Positions 8,427 to 16,649 of a DNA stretch of 64,000 bases are shown one piece after another. The position numbers and the translations under genes were made by a program. The notes below the pieces were generated by a model. It did not search any database, was not told the origin of the DNA, and worked only from the letters and a program-made list of their open reading frames with translations. How positions within the stretch are numbered: the stretch's first letter is position 1; each line of letters starts with the position of its first letter. The DNA comes from CAVQCJ01 sp963849365 (GTDB lineage Bacteria > Actinomycetota > Actinomycetes > Prado026), in the NCBI GenBank assembly GCA_963849365.1, contig CAWKHA010000004.1:558001-622000 (forward strand). The letters are read 5' to 3'.

Positions 8427-10555
8427 CGGATCCCTGGGATGAACTGGATGATGAGGTCGATCAGCTTGATGCCGATGAACGGCAGGACCAGCCCGCCGAG
8501 CCCGTACACGTACAGGTTGCGACGGAGCATCTGTGACGCGCTGCTGGGCGTGTAGCGGACCCCACGCAGCGCGAGCGGGATGAGCGCGATGATGATGAGT
8601 GCGTTGAAGATGATCGCCGACAGGATCGCGGACTCCGGGCTGTGCAGCCCCATCACGTTGAGCCGGTGCAGGCCCGGGTACACCACGACGAACATCGCCG
8701 GGATGATGGCGAAGTACTTGGCGACGTCGTTCGCGATCGAGAACGTCGTCAGCGAGCCGCGCGTGATGAGCAGCTGCTTGCCGATCTCCACGATCTCGAT
8801 GAGCTTGGTCGGGTCCGAGTCGAGGTCGACCATGTTGCCGGCCTCCTTCGCCGCCGACGTCCCGGTGTTCATGGCCACGCCGACGTCGGCCTGCGCGAGC
8901 GCTGGCGCGTCGTTCGTGCCGTCGCCCGTCATCGCGACCAGCTTGCCGCCCTCCTGCTCCCGGCGGATGAGAGCCATCTTGTCCTCGGGCGTGGCCTCCG
9001 CGAGAAAGTCGTCCACGCCCGACTCGTCCGCGATCGCGCGGGCCGTCAGCTGGTTGTCACCCGTGATCATCACCGTCCGGATGCCCATGCGGCGCAGCTC
9101 GTCGAAGCGGGAGCGCATGCCCTCCTTCACGACATCCTTCAGGTGGATGACGCCAAGAACGCGCGCCCCCGTCGAGTCCACCGCCCCGACGACCAACGGC
9201 GTGCCACCCGACGCTGCGATCCCGTCGACGACCTCGCCGGCCTGGTGCGGCATGCTGCCACCGTTCTCCCGCACCCACGCCACGACGGCGGACGCCGCGC
9301 CCTTGCGGACCTGCCGGCCGTCGTCGAGGTCGACACCGCTCATGCGGGTCTGCGCCGTGAACGGGACGAAGTGCGCTGTGCCGAGCTCGCCCTCGTGCCG
9401 CTCGCGCAGCCCGAAGTGCGCCTTGGCGAAGACGACGATCGAACGGCCTTCCGGGGTCTCGTCCGCGAGTGACGACAGCTGCGCCGCGTCGGCCAGCTCC
9501 TCCTCGGTCACGCCCTCCATCGGCACGAAGTCGCTGGCCTGCCGGTTGCCGAGGGTGATGGTCCCGGTCTTGTCCAGCAGCAGCGTGTTGACGTCACCGG
9601 CCGCCTCGACCGCGCGGCCGGACATCGCCAGCACGTTGCGCTGCACGAGCCGGTCCATGCCGGCGATGCCGATCGCGGACAGCAGAGCCCCGATGGTGGT
9701 GGGGATCAGGCAGACCAGCAGCGCGACAAGGACGGTGAGCGACTGCTCGGCTCCGGAGAAGACCGCCAGCGGCTGCAGCGTGGCCACCGCGAAGAGGAAG
9801 ATGATCGTGAGCGCGGCGAGCAGGATGTTCAACGCGATCTCGTTCGGTGTCTTCTGCCTCGACGCCCCCTCGACCAGGGCGATCATGCGGTCGATGAACG
9901 TCTCGCCGGGCCGGCTCGTGATCTGCACCACGATGCGGTCCGAGAGCACCTTCGTCCCGCCGGTCACCGAAGAGCGGTCGCCACCGGACTCACGGATGAC
10001 CGGTGCCGACTCGCCGGTGATCGCGGACTCGTCGACGCTGGCCACACCCTCGACGACGTCGCCGTCACCGGGGATGACCTGGCCGGCTTCGACCAGGACG
10101 CAGTCGCCGAGGACCACCGCGGTCGCCGCGACCTCCTCGACGCGGACGGAAGCCGGGTCGTCACCGGCCGTCCAACCGATCAGGCGGCGCGCGACCGTCT
10201 GCGTGCGGGTCTTGCGCAGGGACTCCGCCTGCGCCTTTCCGCGCCCTTCGGCGACGGCCTCAGCGAGGTTGGCGAACGTTACGGTCAGCCACAGCCAGGC
10301 GGCGATCGACCAGCCGAAGACCGACGGGTCCTTGACCGCCAAGACCGTGGTCACCAGCGCGCCGATCTCGACGATCAGCATGACGGGGTTGTGCCACATC
10401 ACACGCGGGTCGAGCTTGCGCAAGGCATCCGGAAGGGCCTTGACCAGCATGGCCGGGTCCAGCAGGCCGCCCGCCACCCGGCGCGGACCCTCGTGCGGCG
10501 CCGTGGAGCCGGCCGGCTGGGGAGTACCCGGTGCAGCGGTGGTGGTGGTGGACAT
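8423..10555 (-). CDS. kdpB: KdpB, K+-transporting P-type ATPase catalytic subunit
   Basis: 710-aa ATPase that hydrolyses ATP to drive K+ uptake through KdpA. The phosphorylated Asp328 lies in LLLDKTGTITLGN. Other P-type motifs are present: TGESAPV (actuator loop), KGAASAV (nucleotide binding), MITGDNQLTA and MTGDGTNDAPALAQADVGVA (hinge). About seven membrane segments are present, four before the P-domain and three at the C-terminus. A 50-residue Ala/Pro/Thr-rich extension precedes the first TM. The ATG overlaps the kdpA stop (TGATG). Confidence 0.98.
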   Translation of the reverse strand: MSTTTTAAPGTPQPAGSTAPHEGPRRVAGGLLDPAMLVKALPDALRKLDPRVMWHNPVMLIVEIGALVTTVLAVKDPSVFGWSIAAWLWLTVTFANLAEAVAEGRGKAQAESLRKTRTQTVARRLIGWTAGDDPASVRVEEVAATAVVLGDCVLVEAGQVIPGDGDVVEGVASVDESAITGESAPVIRESGGDRSSVTGGTKVLSDRIVVQITSRPGETFIDRMIALVEGASRQKTPNEIALNILLAALTIIFLFAVATLQPLAVFSGAEQSLTVLVALLVCLIPTTIGALLSAIGIAGMDRLVQRNVLAMSGRAVEAAGDVNTLLLDKTGTITLGNRQASDFVPMEGVTEEELADAAQLSSLADETPEGRSIVVFAKAHFGLRERHEGELGTAHFVPFTAQTRMSGVDLDDGRQVRKGAASAVVAWVRENGGSMPHQAGEVVDGIAASGGTPLVVGAVDSTGARVLGVIHLKDVVKEGMRSRFDELRRMGIRTVMITGDNQLTARAIADESGVDDFLAEATPEDKMALIRREQEGGKLVAMTGDGTNDAPALAQADVGVAMNTGTSAAKEAGNMVDLDSDPTKLIEIVEIGKQLLITRGSLTTFSIANDVAKYFAIIPAMFVVVYPGLHRLNVMGLHSPESAILSAIIFNALIIIALIPLALRGVRYTPSSASQMLRRNLYVYGLGGLVLPFIGIKLIDLIIQFIPGIR

Positions 10556-12219
10556 CAGTGCAGACCTTCCGCGAGCGGTCCCAGCGCCAGCGCCGGGAAG
10601 TAGGTGAGGGATACGACGATGACGATCACGCCGAGCAGCAGCCCGACGAACAGTGGTCGGTGGGTCGGAAGCGTTCCAGCGGTCACCGGCACCGGCTGCT
10701 GGCGGGCCAGCGACCCGGCCAGCGCGACTGCGAAGATCATCGGCAGCAGGCGGGCGAACAGCATCGCCAGGCCGAGCGCGGTGTTGTACCAGACCGTGTT
10801 CACCGAGATGCCCGCGAACGCCGAGCCGTTGTTGTTGCTCGCCGAGGTGAACGCGTAGAGCACCTCGGACAGCCCGTGCGGACCCGAGTTCAGCATCCCG
10901 GCCCGTTCACCGGGCAGCGCCATGGCGATGCCCGTGCCGATCAGCACGCACGCCGGGGTGGCGAGGATGTACAGGCTCGAGAGCTTGATCTCACGGGCCT
11001 GGATCTTCTTGCCCAGGTACTCCGGCGTTCGCCCGACCATCAACCCGGCGACGAACACTGTGACGACAGCCAGGACGAGGATCCCGTAGAGGCCAGAGCC
11101 GACCCCTCCGGGAGCGACCTCGCCAGTCATCATGTCGAAGATCAGAACTCCGCCACCCAGCGACGTGTAGCTGTCGTGGAAGCTGTTCACCGAACCGGTC
11201 GACGTAAGCGTCGTCGAAGACGCGAACAGTGCGGACGCGGGTACGCCGAGCCTGGCCTCCTTGCCCTCCATCGCGGCCCCGGCCGACTGCAGTGCCGAGC
11301 CCTGGTGCGCCGTCTCGAATGCCGTCACGCCGATCACCGACACGACCCAGATCACGGCCATCGCGGCGACGATGGCGTAGCCCTGCCGAACGTCGCCGAC
11401 CAGCTTGCCGAAAGTGCGCGGCAGCGAGAACGGGATCGACAGCAGGAGGAAGATCTCGACCAGGTTCGTCCACTTGGTGGGGTTCTCGAACGGGTGCGAG
11501 GAGTTGGCGTTGTAGAAGCCGCCCCCGTTGGTGCCCAGGTCCTTGATGGCCTCCTGGGAGGCGACCGGGCCTCCCGTGATGGTCTGGTGTCCGTTGGCCA
11601 GCGTGGTGATGGTGTCGTAGCTGCCGTGCAGGTTCTGCACCGCGCCGCCGACGATGAGCACGATCGCGAACGCGAACGACAGCGGAAGGAGGATGCGCAG
11701 GCAGCCACGGGTCAGGTCGACCCAGAAGTTGCCGAGGCGGTCGGTACGCGACCGGGTGAAGCCGCGGATCAGGGCAACGGCGATGGCGATGCCGACGGCC
11801 GCGGAGACGAAGTTCTGCACTGCCAGGCCGGTCATCTGGACCAGGTACCCCATGGTGCTCTCGCCGGAGTACGACTGCCAGTTCGTGTTGGTCAGGAAGG
11901 AGGCCGCAGTGTTCCAGGCCTGGTCGGCCTTGACCGCGGGGAAGCCGAGCGAGAGCAACAGGTGCTGCTGCACGCGTTGGAACCCGTACAGGAACAGCAG
12001 CCCGACCAGGGTGAAGGCCAGCATGCTGCGCACATATGCGACCCAGCGCTGGTCAGCGTCGGGGTCGACGCCCATGACGCGGTACATGCCGCGCTCGACC
12101 CGCGCGTGCTTCGACGTCGAGTACACGCGCGCCATGTAGTCGCCCAGCGGGACGTGCACGGCGGCGAGCAGGAGGATGAGCAGGCCGGCCTGCAGGAGCC
12201 CGGCAGCGGTGTCGGACAT
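10555..12219 (-). CDS. kdpA: KdpA, K+-translocating channel-like subunit
   Basis: 554-aa polytopic protein forming the selectivity filter of the Kdp pump. The conserved repeat regions are visible: FLTNTNWQSYSGE and MTGLAVQNFVSAAVGIA, then NGGGFYNANSSHPFENP, and SNNNGSAFAG near the C-terminus. All the Asn/Gly-rich filter motifs look intact. It starts with ATG at 12219, overlapping the KdpF stop. Confidence 0.98.
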   Translation of the reverse strand: MSDTAAGLLQAGLLILLLAAVHVPLGDYMARVYSTSKHARVERGMYRVMGVDPDADQRWVAYVRSMLAFTLVGLLFLYGFQRVQQHLLLSLGFPAVKADQAWNTAASFLTNTNWQSYSGESTMGYLVQMTGLAVQNFVSAAVGIAIAVALIRGFTRSRTDRLGNFWVDLTRGCLRILLPLSFAFAIVLIVGGAVQNLHGSYDTITTLANGHQTITGGPVASQEAIKDLGTNGGGFYNANSSHPFENPTKWTNLVEIFLLLSIPFSLPRTFGKLVGDVRQGYAIVAAMAVIWVVSVIGVTAFETAHQGSALQSAGAAMEGKEARLGVPASALFASSTTLTSTGSVNSFHDSYTSLGGGVLIFDMMTGEVAPGGVGSGLYGILVLAVVTVFVAGLMVGRTPEYLGKKIQAREIKLSSLYILATPACVLIGTGIAMALPGERAGMLNSGPHGLSEVLYAFTSASNNNGSAFAGISVNTVWYNTALGLAMLFARLLPMIFAVALAGSLARQQPVPVTAGTLPTHRPLFVGLLLGVIVIVVSLTYFPALALGPLAEGLH

Positions 12220-12308
12220 CAGAACTTCTCCGGGAAGACCAGGGCCACGACGAGGTAGACCACGATGGCCACAGACAGGACAAGGCCCACGATGTTCTCG
12301 GCGGTCAC
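12219..12308 (-). CDS. kdpF: KdpF, small stabilising subunit
   Basis: 29-aa peptide made almost entirely of one membrane helix (NIVGLVLSVAIVVYLVVALV), ending in FPEKF, the usual KdpF ending. It starts with GTG at 12308, overlapping the stop of the upstream 27-aa peptide (GTGA), and its TGA overlaps the kdpA ATG. It packs against KdpA in the complex. Confidence 0.9.
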   Translation of the reverse strand: MTAENIVGLVLSVAIVVYLVVALVFPEKF

Positions 12309-12388
12309 AGCTTCTCCACCGCCTTGACGACCAGGGCGAGCACGCCGAACACGACGAGGGTCAACAGGACGAACGCGACATCAGCCAT
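12305..12388 (-). CDS. 27-aa single-TM peptide leading the kdp operon
   Basis: A short ATG-started frame encodes MADV, a hydrophobic helix (AFVLLTLVVFGVLALVV) and the basic/acidic end KAVEKL. It overlaps the kdpF start by 4 nt and is the first gene of the operon. I recall similar tiny proteins in front of actinobacterial kdpF. They are distinct from KdpF because both occur here in tandem. The role is unknown; a pump-associated micropeptide is plausible. Confidence 0.72.
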   Translation of the reverse strand: MADVAFVLLTLVVFGVLALVVKAVEKL

Positions 12389-12429
12389 GCCGGTAGTCCA
12401 CACCCCTCGGTCACGCGCCGGCGGCTGAT

Positions 12430-12478
12430 TTGACGAGTCGTTGACGGCCCGCCGAGCGATCTTGACGCCCTCTTGACG
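12430..12478. promoter_or_regulatory. TTGACG direct-repeat array upstream of kdp operon
   Basis: Four TTGACG hexamers start at 12430, 12441, 12462 and 12473. Each pair is spaced 11 bp and the pairs are 21 bp apart, so all lie on the same helix face. Eleven-base direct repeats are the usual binding pattern of OmpR/PhoB-type regulators such as KdpE. It lies 42-92 bp upstream of the first kdp gene (start at 12388). Confidence 0.65.
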
Positions 12479-12511
12479 GGCGGCGGCAGGCGCGACGCCC
12501 CAGGGCACGGG

Positions 12512-13261
12512 TCAACCGAGTCCCGCACCGACCTGGTTGGCCAGGGTCACCGCGACGAGGCGCTGGGTGAGGCCGGGGTGCCGGTCCGGTTCCGCCCGCA
12601 TGAGGTAACGGCCCTGCAGACGGCCCCCGGACTCGACCAGCAGCTCGATGTCGACGTCGACCGGGAGGCCGCGGCGCTGGACGTCCCAGACCTCGCGATG
12701 CCACTCAAGTTCACCGTCGTGGCGGAGCCTGGCCGGCTGTCCGACCCCGGCCGCACCGTACTCGAAACGGCACTGGGTCAGCCCGAGTATCCGCACCAGC
12801 TCCTGCGCGACGTCCTGCACCAGCTTGGTCCCCGATCCTCCGGTCGACACGACCTCGGTCGCCGCGCGGATGCCGGCCAGGTAGGCGGCCTGCCCACTGG
12901 CCAGGGCGGCCTGGCGCCGCCCCCACACGGCGAGCTCGGTCACCGCGATCCCGACGACCAGCAGCAGGACCGTGGTCCTGACGTCGGCCCGGCGGTCGAT
13001 GGTGAACCTCTGGTACGGCGGGGTGAGGAAGAAGTCGAACCACACTGCAGCGGACACCGCCGTCAGATAGCCGGCGACCCGGTCGCCGTTGGCGGCCACG
13101 GCGACCACGACCAGGACGAGCACCAGCGCCGCATCGGTGTTCGGGAGGTGGTCACGGAACAGTGCCAGCACGGCGCACGCCACCAGCGGCCCGAAGACCG
13201 CGGCCACCAGCGCCACGCGGTCGCGCCGTTGCGGGGCCAGCGCGCGAACCACGTTCGTCAT
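12512..13261 (-). CDS. DUF4118 membrane protein (KdpD-like sensor without kinase)
   Basis: 249-aa protein with four membrane segments (about 15-110) matching the KdpD transmembrane module, including FDFFLTPPYQRFTIDRRAD between helices, as in kdpD here (VPPVHTFTINERNN). A cytoplasmic GAF-like region of about 130 residues follows. No HisKA or ATPase domain is present. It sits 123 bp upstream of the kdp operon in the same direction and may be co-transcribed or modulate KdpD. It is probably a descendant of a split kdpD. Confidence 0.8.
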   Translation of the reverse strand: MTNVVRALAPQRRDRVALVAAVFGPLVACAVLALFRDHLPNTDAALVLVLVVVAVAANGDRVAGYLTAVSAAVWFDFFLTPPYQRFTIDRRADVRTTVLLLVVGIAVTELAVWGRRQAALASGQAAYLAGIRAATEVVSTGGSGTKLVQDVAQELVRILGLTQCRFEYGAAGVGQPARLRHDGELEWHREVWDVQRRGLPVDVDIELLVESGGRLQGRYLMRAEPDRHPGLTQRLVAVTLANQVGAGLG

Positions 13262-13371
13262 TGCCGCCGCCTTTCCCTCGGGCCGGTGTCAGGTCAGATC
13301 GTCGCAGACGCGCCTGCGGCCGCCCGTAAGGGTGGGTTCAGGACCGGCGCGGCGCGGCCGACACAAGACCG

Positions 13372-15345
13372 ATGACCCGTACTGCGACCGCCACTGGTTC
13401 GGCGACACGGCTGTTCCTCGTGTACGCCGCGGTCAGTGCCGTCCCGGTGCTGGTGCTCGGCCTCGTGCTCGCCGCGTCGTACCACTCCGAGGCCGACCGG
13501 CGTGGTCTGGACGAGGGCCGCGCGCAGGCCGCGGTCATCGCCGGCACGGCGCTGGAGCCGCTGCTGACGGGTGCCGACCTGCGGCAGGGCATCCCCCCGG
13601 CGACGCTCGACCGGATCGACACGGTCGCGGACCGGGCCGTGGCCAGCGGCGTGGTGATGCGGCTGCGGATCCGCGACCTGAGCGGCAACGTCGTCTACAC
13701 CCAGGACGGCTCCGGGCTCACCGAGAAGCCCGAGGACGACGCGCTCGAGGCCGCCGAGGGCCACGTCCACGCCGAGATCACGCACCTGAACACCGACGCC
13801 AACGACACCGGGCCCGTGGGCGCCCAGGTCGTGGAGGTCTACCAGCCGCTGTCCGGCGGCTCGGCCGGGACCCGGGTCGGCGTGCTCGAGGTGTACCTGC
13901 CGTACGAGCCGATCCGCAAGGACATCGCAGCCGGGCTCGACACGCTGTACCGCGACCTCGCTGTCGGCCTGCTCGTGCTGTACGTCGTGCTCGCCGGCAT
14001 CTCGCTGGCGACCACACGCCGGCTCCAGCAGCAGGCCCGGCGCAACCTCTACCTCGCCGAGCACGACCAGCTCACCGGGCTGCCCAACCGGCGGCAGTTC
14101 CTGGCGCGCATCGGTGAGCTCGCGGACGGCCCCTCGGGCAGCCAGGGGGCCGTCGCCGTCCTGGACCTGGACCGGTTCAAAGAGGTGAACGACTCGCTCG
14201 GTCACGACAACGGCGACCAGCTGCTCGTACGGCTGGGCGAGCGGCTCGCCGCGGCGGTGCGGCCCGGCGACGTGGTGGCCCGGCTGGGCGGGGACGAGTT
14301 CGGGCTGGTGCTCGCCCGGGTGACGTCGGAGGCCGACGCGACGGCTGCGCTGGAGCGGCTGCGCGCCACAGTGGGGCAGCCGGTGCAGGTGGGCGGCCTG
14401 CCGCTCGCGCCGGAGGCCAGCGTCGGGTTCGCGCTGCTCCCGGAGGACGGCGACACCCCGGACGTCCTGCTGCAGCGCGCGGACATCGCGATGTACGTCG
14501 CGAAGGCCGGCCACTCCGGGGTCGTGCGCTACGACCCGGCCCAGGACCACTACGACGCCGACCGGCTGGCCGTCGTCGGCGAGCTGCGCCGGGCCCTCGC
14601 CCACGACGAGCTGGTCCTGCACTACCAGCCGAAGCTGCGCATGTCCGACGGGACGGTGTCGGCGGTCGAGGCACTCGTGCGCTGGAACCACCCGCGGCAC
14701 GGGCTGCTGTACCCGGACGCGTTCTTGCCGCTGGCCGAGCAGACGGGACTGATCGACCCGCTGACCGACTGGGTGGTCGCCACGGCGCTGGAGCAGATGC
14801 GCGCATGGTCTGGCGCCGCCGCCGAGCTGTCGGTCGCGGTGAACGTGTCGGCGAGGAACCTCTCGCAGGCGAGCTTCGCCGAACGGGTGCTCGCGGCGGT
14901 GGCGTCGAGCGGGCTGGAACCACGACGGCTGGTCCTGGAGATCACCGAGACGGCGCTGTTCACCGACGTCGAGCGGGCCCTGACCGGCCTGCACCGCCTG
15001 GAGGGCGCCGGGGTGCCGATCAGCCTCGACGACTTCGGGCAGGGGCAGACGTCGCTGGGCTACCTGTCCCGCCTGCCGCTGCACGAGCTCAAGGTCGACC
15101 GCGCGTTCGTCACCGACATGACCCGGGAGCCGACGAACGCGGCGATCGTCCGTTCTCTCGTCGAGCTGGCGCACAACCTCGGCTTCGTCGTGGTCGCCGA
15201 GGGCGTCGAGGACGCGCACACGCTGGGTGCGCTGGGTGACATGGGCTGCGACTTCGCGCAGGGCTACCTGCTGGCACGGCCGATGCCGGCCGAGGCGGTA
15301 CCCGCCTGGATGGCCGCGCACCGCCCCGTCGTCTTCGCCCGCTGA
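13372..15345 (+). CDS. Membrane GGDEF-EAL cyclic-di-GMP protein
   Basis: 657-aa protein with TM1 (about 12-35), a periplasmic sensor of about 165 residues and TM2 (about 200-222). The diguanylate cyclase domain has an intact GGDEF (306-310) and an upstream RxxD inhibitory site (297-300). The EAL domain has intact EAL (433-435), NVSARN, EITETAL, DDFGQGQTSLGYL and AEGVED. Both synthesis and hydrolysis signatures look complete, so either net activity is possible. It is followed by the hairpin at 15365-15436. Confidence 0.94.
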   Translation: MTRTATATGSATRLFLVYAAVSAVPVLVLGLVLAASYHSEADRRGLDEGRAQAAVIAGTALEPLLTGADLRQGIPPATLDRIDTVADRAVASGVVMRLRIRDLSGNVVYTQDGSGLTEKPEDDALEAAEGHVHAEITHLNTDANDTGPVGAQVVEVYQPLSGGSAGTRVGVLEVYLPYEPIRKDIAAGLDTLYRDLAVGLLVLYVVLAGISLATTRRLQQQARRNLYLAEHDQLTGLPNRRQFLARIGELADGPSGSQGAVAVLDLDRFKEVNDSLGHDNGDQLLVRLGERLAAAVRPGDVVARLGGDEFGLVLARVTSEADATAALERLRATVGQPVQVGGLPLAPEASVGFALLPEDGDTPDVLLQRADIAMYVAKAGHSGVVRYDPAQDHYDADRLAVVGELRRALAHDELVLHYQPKLRMSDGTVSAVEALVRWNHPRHGLLYPDAFLPLAEQTGLIDPLTDWVVATALEQMRAWSGAAAELSVAVNVSARNLSQASFAERVLAAVASSGLEPRRLVLEITETALFTDVERALTGLHRLEGAGVPISLDDFGQGQTSLGYLSRLPLHELKVDRAFVTDMTREPTNAAIVRSLVELAHNLGFVVVAEGVEDAHTLGALGDMGCDFAQGYLLARPMPAEAVPAWMAAHRPVVFAR

Positions 15346-15364
15346 CTCCCTGCCGCCCGTGAAG

Positions 15365-15436
15365 CTCCCGACTGATGCGCGCGTCTTGGGGCTAACACGC
15401 AGTGTTTAGGCCCAAGACGCGCGCATCAGTCGGGAG
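15365..15436. repeat. Long hairpin repeat, family 1, copy 2
   Basis: Arms 15365-15395 and 15406-15436 match at 30 of 31 positions around a 10-nt loop. The arms are nearly the same as at 855-926. Several differences between the copies are compensatory: GGTGCG/CGCACC in copy 1 against GATGCG/CGCATC here, and CTCCG/CGGAG against TCCCG/CGGGA. It lies between two convergent genes and can terminate both. Confidence 0.85.
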
Positions 15437-15447
15437 AGGTGGGGCCG

Positions 15448-16545
15448 TCAGACGCGGGCGCGCAGCTTGTCCGGATCCTTGACCGACAGCGGCACGACCG
15501 TGGCGTCCATCGCGTCCGAGCCCGCGTCCACCTGGACCACCCGCCCGTCGACGGCGGATCCCGTCGCCAGCATCGCCAGGCCGATGCCCCCGAACCTCGG
15601 GCTGCTGACGCGGCTGGACACGGTCCCGACGACCGCACCGCAGTCGCGAACCAGGGCCCCGACCTCGGGCAGCTCGTCCCCGTGCACCTGCAGGGTCTTC
15701 AGCCGGTTCGGCGGCGCCGCCGCGATCTCGGCGAGCCGGGCGCGGCCGACGAAGTCCGCGCCCGAGCCGAGCGCGACGAAGCGGTCCAGGCTGACGTCGT
15801 ACGGAGAGTGCTCGCCGGGTGTGTAGTCGGTCGAGTAGATGATCAGGCCCGCCTCGATACGGGCCGGCTCGACGGTGTCCAGGCCGATGGGCACCGCGCC
15901 CGCGCCGCCGAGCGCCGCCCACAGTGCGGGCGCCCCGTCCGGCTCGGGGACCAGCTCGAAACCCAGCTCACCGGAGAAGCCGGTACGCATCAGCCAGCAC
16001 GGCACACCGGCGACGTCCACCCGCTCCGGCAGGAAGCGGAAGTACTTCAGGCCGGACAGGTCCGCCGGGGTCAGCCCCTGCAGCAGCGCACGCGACGCCG
16101 GGCCCTGCAGCGACACCAGCGGCATCTCGTAGACGCGGTTCTCGAACACGAAGTCGAGCCCGGCCGTGTGCGCCGTCCAGTGCTCGCCGAACCCAGACGT
16201 GTTGGTGAAGACCCAGAAGTGGTCGTCGGCGTGCTTGAACACCGTGCCGTCGTCGACGAGCCGGCCGTCGGAGTCCGTGAACGCGCCGTAGCGCACCTGG
16301 CCGGACGCCTGCCCGAACACGTCCCCGGTGAACACGCGCTGGACCGCGGTCGCCGCCTGCGGTCCGCGGACGTCCCACTTCACCAGCGGGTACACGTCCC
16401 ACAGGGCGGCGCCCTCGGTGATGGCCGCGTACCCGCCGGCCGGGTCGCCGAAGCCGGTGGTCCAGAGCCATCCGTCGTCGTCGCGGAAGCTCGCCCCCTG
16501 GGCGGCCTGCGCATCGTGCAGGACGGAACGGACGGGTTCGGCCAT
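15448..16545 (-). CDS. GcvT-family aminomethyltransferase-like protein
   Basis: 365-aa folate-dependent T-protein fold. Visible family features are VKWDVRGPQAATAVQRVFTG, GQVRYGAFTDSDGRLVDD, the glycine-cleavage-like RTGFSGELGFEL and GLDTVEPARIEAGL, and a C-terminal beta-barrel domain. No glycine cleavage partners (gcvH, gcvP) are nearby, so it is more likely a demethylase of another methylated amine or thioether than true GcvT. The ATG at 16545 lies downstream of a TetR-like palindrome (16597-16616). The substrate is unknown. Confidence 0.82.
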   Translation of the reverse strand: MAEPVRSVLHDAQAAQGASFRDDDGWLWTTGFGDPAGGYAAITEGAALWDVYPLVKWDVRGPQAATAVQRVFTGDVFGQASGQVRYGAFTDSDGRLVDDGTVFKHADDHFWVFTNTSGFGEHWTAHTAGLDFVFENRVYEMPLVSLQGPASRALLQGLTPADLSGLKYFRFLPERVDVAGVPCWLMRTGFSGELGFELVPEPDGAPALWAALGGAGAVPIGLDTVEPARIEAGLIIYSTDYTPGEHSPYDVSLDRFVALGSGADFVGRARLAEIAAAPPNRLKTLQVHGDELPEVGALVRDCGAVVGTVSSRVSSPRFGGIGLAMLATGSAVDGRVVQVDAGSDAMDATVVPLSVKDPDKLRARV

Positions 16546-16596
16546 GGTCCGGCTCCTGACGGCGGACGGAGTTCGAGGCCGCCCACCCTAGAGCCT

Positions 16597-16616
16597 TGCT
16601 GACCGCCCGGTCAGCA
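16597..16616. promoter_or_regulatory. TetR-type operator before the GcvT-like gene
   Basis: Perfect inverted repeat TGCTGACC-GCCC-GGTCAGCA, containing the TGACCGnnCGGTCA pattern typical of TetR-family sites. On the minus strand it is followed a few bases later by TAGGGT, a possible -10, so binding would block the GcvT-like promoter. No TetR gene is in this window. Confidence 0.6.
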
Positions 16617-16649
16617 GTGCCGCGAGGACCGGGCTGGCGTGCGCGCGCC

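Noticed and set aside
15448..16545. Calling this gene gcvT of the glycine cleavage system
   Set aside because: No gcvH or gcvP nearby and the sequence is only broadly T-protein-like, so a different methylated substrate is more likely.
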